Part shown: one piece after another, positions 25,867 to 33,592 of the stretch | Numbering within the stretch: the stretch's first letter is position 1 | How the letters are laid out: every line of letters starts with the position of its first letter | Source: Rhizobiaceae bacterium | Lineage (GTDB): Bacteria; Pseudomonadota; Alphaproteobacteria; Rhizobiales; Rhizobiaceae | Reading direction: 5' to 3' | Assembly: GCA_029233925.1 (NCBI GenBank) | Contig: JARGOX010000026.1 | Coordinates: 27,898-91,897, forward strand | Length of the DNA: 64,000 nt | The notes under the pieces: generated by a model | Databases searched by the model: none | The model's input: only the letters and a program-made list of their open reading frames with translations | What the model was told of the DNA's origin: nothing | Program-made: the position numbers and the translations under genes

Positions 25867-28293
25867 ATGAAATCACATGCAAAGGTCGTGGTCATTGGCG
25901 GCGGTGTCGTCGGGTGTTCGGTTCTCTATCACCTGACCCGCTTCGGTTGGCGTGACGTGGTTCTTGTTGAGCGGTCTGAACTCACATCCGGTTCAACATG
26001 GCATGCGGCAGGCGGCATGCATACGATCAACGGCGATCCCAATGTCGCAAGGCTGCAAAAATATACGATTGATCTCTACCGGGAGATCGAAGCGCTGTCA
26101 GGGCAGGATATCGGCCTGCACATGACGGGTGGGGTCATGTTGGCGGCCACTCAGGCGCGGTTTGACTGGCTCAAATCCATCGTCGCCAAAGGAAAGATCA
26201 CCGGGCTTGAGGCAGAGATCATTTCACCGCGCGAAGCCCATGAACTGATGCCTTTGCTGGATCCGGAGCAATTTGTCGGCGCTCTTTACGACGAGGTGGA
26301 AGGCCATCTGGACCCCTATGGCACAACCCATGCCTATGCGAAATCCGCCAAAATGGGCGGTGCCGAAATATACACCCGTACAAAGGTTGAAGACCTCGTG
26401 CAGCGACCGGATGGCCATTGGCGGGTGATCACCAATGCCGGTGAAATCATCGCCGAGCATATCGTCAATGCCGGTGGTCTATGGGCGCGGGAGGTGGGGC
26501 GCATGGTCGGGTTGGAACTGCCTGTTCTGGCGATGGAGCACATGTATCTGATCACCGAAGACATGGATGAGGTGGCCGATTTCAACCAGGCCACGGGCAA
26601 GGAAATGCTCCACGCCGTCGATTTCGATGGTGAACTCTATCTGCGGCAGGAGCGCAAGGGCATGCTGATGGGCACCTATGAGAAGGATTGCCGGCCCTGG
26701 AGCGAACGCGAAACGCCCTGGTCCTTCGGACACGAATTGCTGGAGCCGGATCTGGACCGGATCATTCCGGAACTGGAGGTCGGCTTCAGGCATTTTCCCG
26801 CCTTCAACAATGTCGGCATCAAGCAGATCATCAATGGACCCTTCACGTTTTCGCCCGATGGCAATCCGCTGGTCGGCCCGGTACGCGGCCTGCGCGGTTT
26901 CTGGTCTGCCTGTGCTGTGATGGCCGGATTTTCACAAGGCGGAGGCGTCGGTCTGGCTCTGGCAAACTGGATGATCCATGATGATCCGGGCTTTGATGTC
27001 TTTGCCATGGATATCGCCCGCTATGGTGATTACGCCACCATGGCCTATACCAATGCACGGGTACGCGAGAACTATGCGCGGCGTTTTTCCATACGTTTTC
27101 CCAATGAGGAACTGAAAGCGGCCAGAGGATTGCGCACGACGCCGATCCACGGCGAATTGAAAGCCGCGGGCGCGCAGTTTGGTGCAGCCTATGGGTTGGA
27201 GGTGCCCCTGTGGTTTGCGCCGGAAGGTGTGGAAGATACGTTCTCCTGGCATCGCTCGACCGACTTTGAGCATGTCGGGGCGGAAGCCCGGGCGGTCCGC
27301 GAGAGTGTCGGCCTGATGGAAATATCCGGTTTTGCAAAATACCGCATATCCGGAGCCGGAAGTGCCGAGTGGCTGGACCGGCTGCTGGCCTGCCGCCTTC
27401 CGGGGCAAGGGCGCATGACACTGGCGCCGATGCTCAAACAGGACGGCAAGCTGATCGGTGACTTCACGCTCGCCCGGTTGAACGACAACGAATGGTTCCT
27501 TGCCGGATCGGGGATTGCTGAAGGTTATCACATGCGCTGGTTTGAACAGCATCTGCCGGATGACGGTTCTGTCAAAATTGAGGCCCATGGCGGCAATCTT
27601 GTGGGCCTGTCGATTGCCGGGCCGAGGGCACGCCAGGTGTTGCAGAAGGTCACACAGACAGATGTGAGCGCCGAGGCCTTCCGCTTCATGCACTTCGCAC
27701 GAATGGATATCGGCATGGCCGATGCCCTTGTTGGCCGTGTGTCGTTCACCGGAGACCTGGGCTATGAAATCTGGATGAAACCGGAATTGCAGCGTCATGT
27801 GTTCAACGAACTGATGGACGCCGGTGCCGCCTTCGGTATCAGGCTGTTCGGGTTGCGCGCGCTCAATGCGTTGCGGCTGGAAAAGGGCTTTGGCGGATGG
27901 GCGCGTGAATACCGGCCACTCTATGGTCCTTGCGAAACAGGTCTTGATCGTTTTGTTGCCTATGACAAACTGGCGGACTTCACCGGCAAGGCTGGGGCAA
28001 TTGCAGAAAGACAGGACGGTGGCGCCATGCGCCTGTGCACATTTGTTGTGGACGCCACGGACGCCGATGTCATCGGTGATGAGCCTATCAGCCTGGATGG
28101 TCATCTCTGTGGCTGGGTGACATCGGGTGGCTATGCCCATGCCGCGCAGGTTTCAGTCGCGATGGGTTACGTGCCACGGGAAATGGCAGAGCGCAGCGAC
28201 GGATGGCAGATCGAAATATTGGGAGAAAAAGTGACAGCCCGGCTGCAGTCCCATGCCTTGTTTGATGACAATGGATCGCGCATGCGATCATAA
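25867..28293 (+). CDS. dimethylglycine/sarcosine dehydrogenase-type flavoprotein
   Basis: An 808-aa protein with the layout of dimethylglycine dehydrogenase. It has an FAD-binding DAO domain (GGGVVGCSVLYHL at about 11-23), a STWHAAGG motif whose His46 matches the covalent-FAD His of this family, an FAO_M linker, and a C-terminal GcvT-like folate domain (about 430-800; LGYEIWMKPELQ, LRLEKGFGGWAREY). Such enzymes oxidatively remove N-methyl groups and pass formaldehyde to tetrahydrofolate. The gene follows the Rieske oxygenase and the 76-aa gene. Its substrate may be a methylated amino acid; the neighbouring hut genes hint at methylhistidine. Confidence 0.92.
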   Translation: MKSHAKVVVIGGGVVGCSVLYHLTRFGWRDVVLVERSELTSGSTWHAAGGMHTINGDPNVARLQKYTIDLYREIEALSGQDIGLHMTGGVMLAATQARFDWLKSIVAKGKITGLEAEIISPREAHELMPLLDPEQFVGALYDEVEGHLDPYGTTHAYAKSAKMGGAEIYTRTKVEDLVQRPDGHWRVITNAGEIIAEHIVNAGGLWAREVGRMVGLELPVLAMEHMYLITEDMDEVADFNQATGKEMLHAVDFDGELYLRQERKGMLMGTYEKDCRPWSERETPWSFGHELLEPDLDRIIPELEVGFRHFPAFNNVGIKQIINGPFTFSPDGNPLVGPVRGLRGFWSACAVMAGFSQGGGVGLALANWMIHDDPGFDVFAMDIARYGDYATMAYTNARVRENYARRFSIRFPNEELKAARGLRTTPIHGELKAAGAQFGAAYGLEVPLWFAPEGVEDTFSWHRSTDFEHVGAEARAVRESVGLMEISGFAKYRISGAGSAEWLDRLLACRLPGQGRMTLAPMLKQDGKLIGDFTLARLNDNEWFLAGSGIAEGYHMRWFEQHLPDDGSVKIEAHGGNLVGLSIAGPRARQVLQKVTQTDVSAEAFRFMHFARMDIGMADALVGRVSFTGDLGYEIWMKPELQRHVFNELMDAGAAFGIRLFGLRALNALRLEKGFGGWAREYRPLYGPCETGLDRFVAYDKLADFTGKAGAIAERQDGGAMRLCTFVVDATDADVIGDEPISLDGHLCGWVTSGGYAHAAQVSVAMGYVPREMAERSDGWQIEILGEKVTARLQSHALFDDNGSRMRS

Positions 28294-28317
28294 TTCAATG
28301 TTGATCCATCGGAGCGG

Positions 28318-28347
28318 CCTGTCCAGAATAAGAGGACTCAGGACAGG
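28318..28347. terminator. inverted repeat between convergent genes
   Basis: CCTGTCC and GGACAGG form a 7-bp inverted repeat around a 16-base loop, spanning the end of the GntR gene and the gap to the flavoprotein gene. It may be a weak bidirectional terminator; no long T-tract is present. Confidence 0.35.
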
Positions 28348-29054
28348 CGCATTGCAACCGCATCATCCGTGCCGTGCGGAATTTCAAGGCCAATCGACAG
28401 ACCTTGCGGCGCGATCGAGGGCATGATGAGCTTGCGGGAAAGCACCCAATGTTCGTAGGCGAGTTCTTCCGAACGCTGTTCGTCATGCTGCCGAAAAGCC
28501 TCAATCATCTGTAAGTGCTGCTCACCGGCAATGATCAGATTTCTCTGCAGTGCAGGATTCTTGGCCTGGTAGTAGGTGTTCGCGATGCGGGCATGGTCAA
28601 TCAGCAGCCGCTCATAACTCGGCTTGAGGAATTCATTGTCTGCCATTTCACCGATCAAATGGTGAAACTGATTGTTGTAAATGGCCAGATCAATGGTGGA
28701 GCCGGCCCTCACGGCTGCAGCGAATTCCTTCTGGAAAATTCCGAGTTCGCCGATTTGGTGCGGCTTTGCATTGCGCGCTGCCAAACGACCGATGGCGGCA
28801 TACATCATGGGCGCTGCCAGGAAAAAATCACGCAAAGTCTTGTGTGACATGGGAGATACACAGGCACCGCGATTGCTTTCAATGACGAGATATCCCTCGC
28901 CGGCCAGATGGCGGAAGACGTCACGCAGAGGCGTACGGGAAATACCGTACTCCCGGCTCAACTGCATTTCATCCAAATTCGCCCCTGGCTCGAGTTCGAG
29001 CGTTATGACGCGCCTTTTAAGATCCCGGTAGAGGTCTTCCTTGCCATTATTCAA
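28338..29054 (-). CDS. GntR-family regulator (FadR/FCD type)
   Basis: A 238-aa regulator with an N-terminal winged helix (LSREYGISRTPLRDVFRHLAGEG) and an all-helical FCD domain (about 85-220) that usually binds a carboxylic-acid ligand at a metal site (the YNNQFHHLIGEMADN region supplies candidate His ligands). It is convergent with the flavoprotein and faces away from the hmu genes. It probably regulates the Rieske/flavoprotein cassette, which is inference from position. Confidence 0.9.
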   Translation of the reverse strand: MNNGKEDLYRDLKRRVITLELEPGANLDEMQLSREYGISRTPLRDVFRHLAGEGYLVIESNRGACVSPMSHKTLRDFFLAAPMMYAAIGRLAARNAKPHQIGELGIFQKEFAAAVRAGSTIDLAIYNNQFHHLIGEMADNEFLKPSYERLLIDHARIANTYYQAKNPALQRNLIIAGEQHLQMIEAFRQHDEQRSEELAYEHWVLSRKLIMPSIAPQGLSIGLEIPHGTDDAVAMRLS

Positions 29055-29153
29055 ATCACCACCCGATTTGCTGTATGAGTTCGGCCGCCCCGTCCTGCAA
29101 ATAAGCGCGCAATAGACAGAGATATTGCCTAGAAGGCAAGCACCATTGCGACA

Positions 29154-29969
29154 CTAAACGTTCGACGAGTGGATTTTGCCCGCGGTTACCGACTGCGGCA
29201 AAACAAAAGCGTTGTTACCGGCGGGCACTGCACTGACGCGCAGATTGCATTCAAAAACGCTCTGCAGCAAGTCATTTTTCAAAACAGCATCTGGAGGGCC
29301 AAAATCCCGGACTTTTCCCTGATGCATGACAAGGATATTATCGGCATACATGGCCGTCAGGTTCAGATCGTGCAGAATGGCCAGCACACCGCCGCCGCGT
29401 TGGGCAAAGTCCCGGGCAATGTCCAGAATGACCAACTGATGGCGAATGTCGAGGCTCGATATCGGTTCATCAAGGAAAAGGTAGCGCGGCATCTCATCCA
29501 TGACCGGATGCCAGACCTGGCAAAGAACCCGCGCCAACTGAACCCGTTGCTGCTCCCCGCCTGACAACTCTTGATAGAAGCGCGCGGAAAAACCCTGCAG
29601 ATCAACACGCGCCAAAGCTTCCTCGACGATATCGTCAGTTTGGCTGCGTGACACACCCGTGCGTCCTGCCGTCAGCCCGAGGCGCACGACCTCGCGAATG
29701 GTGAAGGGAAATGACAGGCTTGAACTTTGCGGCAGGACAGCACGCATGGCAGCCATTTCCCAGGGCTTCAAGTCGCAGATCTCCCGGCCATGCACCCGGA
29801 TTGAACCGCCATAGGGCAGATCTCCGGAAATGGCTTTGAGCAACGTGGTCTTGCCGCTGCCATTGGGGCCTATGATTGCTGTGATTGCACCCGGCATCGC
29901 ATTGAATGCGATGTCTGACAGGATGGGCTTTTTGCCGATCTGCACCGAACCATTCTTGACTTCTATCAT
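29154..29969 (-). CDS. hmuV: hemin ABC transporter ATP-binding protein
   Basis: A 271-aa ATPase of the siderophore/heme type. Walker A is GPNGSGKTT, the signature is LSGGEQQRVQLARVLCQ, and Walker B is YLFLDEPISSLD. It powers HmuU for import of heme across the inner membrane. It is the last gene of the leftward hemP-hmuS-hmuT-hmuU-hmuV set and begins 18 bp after the hmuU stop. Confidence 0.95.
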   Translation of the reverse strand: MIEVKNGSVQIGKKPILSDIAFNAMPGAITAIIGPNGSGKTTLLKAISGDLPYGGSIRVHGREICDLKPWEMAAMRAVLPQSSSLSFPFTIREVVRLGLTAGRTGVSRSQTDDIVEEALARVDLQGFSARFYQELSGGEQQRVQLARVLCQVWHPVMDEMPRYLFLDEPISSLDIRHQLVILDIARDFAQRGGGVLAILHDLNLTAMYADNILVMHQGKVRDFGPPDAVLKNDLLQSVFECNLRVSAVPAGNNAFVLPQSVTAGKIHSSNV

Positions 29970-29987
29970 AGCGTTACAATGGACCTT

Positions 29988-31094
29988 TCAAAGATCGAGA
30001 AAACCACGACGGCTAAGCAGGATCCACAGGAAAAAGGGTGCGCCGACGAGTGCCGTAATGATACCGATAGGCAGTTCGGCCGGCGCGACAATGGTGCGGG
30101 CAATTGCGTCTGCGACGAGCAGCAGGCTGGCACCCAGCAAAGCCGATGCAGGCAGCAGATAGCGATGATCCGGTCCGATCAGCAGGCGCAACAGGTGCGG
30201 TACGACGATACCTACAAATCCAATCCCGCCACTGACGGCAACACTGGCACCGGTCGCGGCTGCCACAACCAGTATCGAGCAGGCCTTCAAACCCTGGACA
30301 GGAATGCCGATGTGTCGGGCGGTTGCTTCGCCCAGCGTCATGGCGTTCAGTCCGCCGGCTAGAAACGGCACAGTCAGCAGCACCACAATGATGATCGGTG
30401 CGGCTGCCAGAATCTTGACCCATGTGGCTCCCGCAAGCGATCCCATGTTCCAGAAGGTCAGGTCACGCAATTGCTGGTCATCGGCCATGAAAATCAGAAT
30501 ACCTGTCAGCGCCAGGGCAAGCGCGCCCAACGCGATGCCCGCAAGCAGCATGGTGGCGACGGAGGTTTTGCCATTCTGTGTCGATACTCTGTAAAGCACC
30601 AAGGTTGTAATCAGGGCGCCGGCAAAGGCCGTCAACGGCAGGGCAAAGACACCCAGGAAAGCGGCAATGGGCGCAAGCGTTGAAGACCCCAATACTATCA
30701 TCGTCACCGCCCCGAGCGCTGCTCCCGATGATACCCCGACAATACCGGGATCGGCCAAGGGATTACGGAACAGGCCCTGCATAGTCGCTCCGCATACCGC
30801 AAGGCTGGCCCCGACCAATATGCCAAGCACCATACGGGGTAGCCGGATGTCATGGATGATGATGGAATCGCGGATGCTCAGTTCGATCTGGCCACCGGTC
30901 AGCGGCGCTATCCAGGACTGGATAACCGCCAGCAGGGAAGCGTCGGAGGCCCCTGTTGCCAGGCTGAGAAAAGACGTCACGGCCAGAAGGCCGGCAAGCC
31001 CGACAAGTGTCAGGCGTGCCTTCACCGACCGGTCACCCCTGGTGTCGTTCCGATTTGCAGGCAAATGTGAGGCCGTGGACAGGGTTTGCAACAT
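29988..31094 (-). CDS. hmuU: hemin ABC transporter permease
   Basis: A 368-aa FecCD-family permease with about ten hydrophobic helices. Typical segments are RLPRMVLGILVGASLAVCGATMQGLFRNPLADPGIVGVSSGAA and GGIGFVGIVVPHLLRLLIGPDHR. The first 25 residues are hydrophilic, so a later start is possible. It begins 3 bp after the hmuT stop, consistent with coupled translation, and it works with HmuV and HmuT in heme import. Confidence 0.95.
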   Translation of the reverse strand: MLQTLSTASHLPANRNDTRGDRSVKARLTLVGLAGLLAVTSFLSLATGASDASLLAVIQSWIAPLTGGQIELSIRDSIIIHDIRLPRMVLGILVGASLAVCGATMQGLFRNPLADPGIVGVSSGAALGAVTMIVLGSSTLAPIAAFLGVFALPLTAFAGALITTLVLYRVSTQNGKTSVATMLLAGIALGALALALTGILIFMADDQQLRDLTFWNMGSLAGATWVKILAAAPIIIVVLLTVPFLAGGLNAMTLGEATARHIGIPVQGLKACSILVVAAATGASVAVSGGIGFVGIVVPHLLRLLIGPDHRYLLPASALLGASLLLVADAIARTIVAPAELPIGIITALVGAPFFLWILLSRRGFLDL

Positions 31095-31097
31095 CGT

Positions 31098-31982
31098 TCA
31101 GTGTGCCTTGCCGGAAATTGCGTTGGAAAGCTCGCGGACAGCCTCGGCGGTTCGGGGCCCGAATCCGAGCAGATAAAGGCTGTTCATCCGCACCACTTTC
31201 CCGGCCTTCGCCGCCGGTGTTGATCCCAATGCGGCATGTGTCAGGACAGAATCATCATCCGTGGAATGATTGCTGTTGCGATCAATCAGCAAGATCACGT
31301 CCGGAGCGGCATTTATCACAGCCTCGTCTGAAATCTGTTTGTAGCCGGCAACCCCGGAGATGGCATTTTCGCCGCCAGCCATTTCAATAATGCCTGCAGC
31401 GCTTGTCCCGGTGCCGGCAGCCATGACCTTGCCGCCCTGAAGGCTCAGCACGAAAAGAACGCGCTTGGAATGTGTGTGCGAGACGTCATCCTTCTGGACC
31501 GCTTCAAGGTCCGCTTCCACCTGCCGTGCCAGCAGATCGGCTTTTTCCTCGACACCCAGGGCTTTGCCGACGATGCGGATTTTCTCCACAATACCCGAGC
31601 GGTTATAGTTCTCCGGTACGGTGATGATTGTCAGGCCTGACTTTTGCAGAACGTCGAGCGCTTCCGGTGGACCGGCACCCTCCAGGGTGAGCATCATTTT
31701 CGGATTGACCGACAGGACGCCTTCCGGCGACAGGGCTCTAATATAGCCGACATCCGGCAAATTGAGGGCTTCGGGCGGAAACAGGCTGGTCGTGTCCCGG
31801 GCAATCAACTGGTCTTCCTCACCCAGAGCGTAAACAATCTCGGTGATGGAGCCGCCTATGGCGACAATTCCGCCATCAGCAGCAACTGCCCCGGCAGTAA
31901 AGGAAAAGCCAAATAGTATTGCGGCAACAGCTGTTGCCCGTACGAGGGTATTTACTCCGCGAGCAAGCGTTTGCGTGATCAT
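31098..31982 (-). CDS. hmuT: periplasmic hemin-binding protein
   Basis: A 294-aa substrate-binding protein. A signal peptide is visible (ATAVAAILFGFSFTAGAVAA-DGG). The mature protein is a TroA-like cluster III fold (IVAIGGSITEIVYALGEEDQLIARDTTS, DVGYIRALSPEGVLS with a Tyr likely to contact heme). It carries heme from the outer-membrane receptor to HmuUV. It is in the middle of the hmu operon, 46 bp downstream of hmuS. Confidence 0.94.
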   Translation of the reverse strand: MITQTLARGVNTLVRATAVAAILFGFSFTAGAVAADGGIVAIGGSITEIVYALGEEDQLIARDTTSLFPPEALNLPDVGYIRALSPEGVLSVNPKMMLTLEGAGPPEALDVLQKSGLTIITVPENYNRSGIVEKIRIVGKALGVEEKADLLARQVEADLEAVQKDDVSHTHSKRVLFVLSLQGGKVMAAGTGTSAAGIIEMAGGENAISGVAGYKQISDEAVINAAPDVILLIDRNSNHSTDDDSVLTHAALGSTPAAKAGKVVRMNSLYLLGFGPRTAEAVRELSNAISGKAH

Positions 31983-32028
31983 GATCGTCTCCAGTGCATA
32001 TCGATAGCTATGAAATTCAGTTGCCTGC

Positions 32029-33123
32029 TCAGGCCGGTGCGGGCTGCCGCACCTTTGGCAGGCTTTCCATCACAAGGCGCCAGTCATCACGCTCAACCTC
32101 GCCCTCGTGGCGTTTGCCGAAAAACTGGATGATCAGTTGATGATTTCTGTCATAGGCTTCCATCGAGGTGACATGACCATCCTTGGTCGGTTTGCGAACC
32201 GCCCATAGTTCATGGATGTGATCAAGCCGCAGATGCATGTGAAATTTCGGATCCAGTATATTGATCCAGGGGCCCATGGTTTTGATGTCGTGGATTGGTC
32301 CCGAATGGATCTGAACGCAGCCCGGGCTGCTGATGAAACACATGATGGGGATTTCTTCGCTCACCGCCAGATTCAGCATGGCAACGAGGCTGTCGGCTTC
32401 AATGCGCCAGGCAAATGCATCGTCGATGGCCGTGACGGCCTGGTGTCTTGTCAGGCTGAATTTACGCAAGATGCCCATGAACTGGTGCACATCAGTCATC
32501 GCGGCCCATCGCTCCCGCAGATCGGCGATATCCGCCGTGCTGAGCACAGGCGCGGCAATCACTTCGGTCTCGGGTGGAACAATCGTTATGCTTTGGGACT
32601 GATCATCACTTTTGAGACTGGCGACCAATCGATCAAAAGCATCAACATCAGAAGCCGGACGCAAGTGAACCTTGTGGACTGCAACGCCTGCCTCGTTAAA
32701 GAACTGCAGGCTGCGTTTGATGCTTTCGCCATCCGGTTTTTCGACGCAAAACCCATGTAACCAGGCCTTGTGAAAAATGCGCAGGTCAATGTCTTCACCC
32801 AGGACAATGGCACCACGTTCACTGGTGCGGACTTTGTCATAGACGCCGATTTTTTCATGAACGGCACTCTCATTGCGGGTCAGTGCCATGACCTCTCCCA
32901 GGGCTTCAAGACTGCTGAGGATTTCATTGACCCGTGGCTCTATCCTGGTCGTCGTGATGCCGCACCAGGCGGCCACAAATTGCGCTTCTGAAATCCCCAA
33001 TTGGGAGGCAATTTCGCGCTCACGCATCTTCGGATTGTCGATCCGCGCCTGCCGGATTGCCTCGGGAGAGGGGCCCATTGTCGGCATGGATGGCTGTTCT
33101 GATATTTCTGCGATGGTGTTCAT
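32029..33123 (-). CDS. hmuS: hemin-degrading/heme-trafficking factor
   Basis: A 364-aa HemS/ChuS-type protein built from two related halves (about 25-185 and 205-355), each with the split-barrel pattern (for example VMALTRNESAVHEKIGVYDKV and PIMCFISSPGCVQIHSGPI). Family members bind heme in the cytoplasm and degrade it or pass it on, releasing iron. The gene lies between hemP and hmuT on the same strand. No signal peptide is present, as expected. Confidence 0.94.
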   Translation of the reverse strand: MNTIAEISEQPSMPTMGPSPEAIRQARIDNPKMREREIASQLGISEAQFVAAWCGITTTRIEPRVNEILSSLEALGEVMALTRNESAVHEKIGVYDKVRTSERGAIVLGEDIDLRIFHKAWLHGFCVEKPDGESIKRSLQFFNEAGVAVHKVHLRPASDVDAFDRLVASLKSDDQSQSITIVPPETEVIAAPVLSTADIADLRERWAAMTDVHQFMGILRKFSLTRHQAVTAIDDAFAWRIEADSLVAMLNLAVSEEIPIMCFISSPGCVQIHSGPIHDIKTMGPWINILDPKFHMHLRLDHIHELWAVRKPTKDGHVTSMEAYDRNHQLIIQFFGKRHEGEVERDDWRLVMESLPKVRQPAPA

Positions 33124-33131
33124 GAAGATAC

Positions 33132-33344
33132 CTATTTGTTCAAAACGAGTTTGCCCTGACGGGTGATTTTAAGCCTGTAGAATAGACCCTGATGTTCGAT
33201 GCCCAGTTCTTTTGCACCTTCGAACAGGTCGTCGCTATTCAGCGTTCGTATTCTAGGTTCCTGTACGCCACCCGAATCGTCCGCCTGGGAACCGCCCGCC
33301 TGCGAATGATTGTGTTCGAGTGATGTTTTTTCAGTGCTGCTCAT
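33132..33344 (-). CDS. hemP: hemin uptake protein HemP/HmuP
   Basis: A 70-aa protein whose C-terminal 40 residues match HemP/HmuP (IRTLNSDDLFEGAKELGIEHQG then LKITRQGKLVLNK). In rhizobia and Burkholderia this small protein is needed for full expression of the heme receptor gene, and it probably acts as a co-activator. I start at MSSTEK; four extra residues upstream are possible. It is the first gene of the leftward hmu operon and divergent from the receptor gene, exactly where such a regulator is expected. Confidence 0.92.
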   Translation of the reverse strand: MSSTEKTSLEHNHSQAGGSQADDSGGVQEPRIRTLNSDDLFEGAKELGIEHQGLFYRLKITRQGKLVLNK

Positions 33345-33429
33345 CTGTCCTTGCACGCGAAAATGACCTTTCGAATTCGTTTTCCTGGGTTTCTCATTGC
33401 TTGTTTGGAAGCGTGGAAAAACGCTTCAA

Positions 33430-33456
33430 TTAACTTGACATAAACAATCATGTTAA
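33430..33456. promoter_or_regulatory. iron-responsive operator (TGA-N9-TCA, RirA type)
   Basis: TTAACTTGA-CATAAACAA-TCATGTTAA is an imperfect palindrome (8 of 9 paired) with the core TGA-N9-TCA, the IRO-box pattern recognised by RirA in rhizobia and Rhodobacterales. It overlaps a TTGACA -35-like hexamer and lies between hemP and the divergent receptor, so it could repress both under iron-replete conditions. Confidence 0.65.
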
Positions 33457-33592
33457 TTAGTGAGTGCAATACCGGAGACAAATTGTCAAGTTTTGAAAAT
33501 TGACTATTTTTGAAAAATCTCCGCCTCAGTTCAATTTAGCCAGCACGCGATTCCGCCAGCCAGCTCAGCCGATAATTATGGAGAAAGATCAA

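Noticed and set aside
26932-28140. 402-aa minus-strand ORF opposite the flavoprotein
   Set aside because: Antisense shadow of a full-length dimethylglycine-dehydrogenase-type gene.
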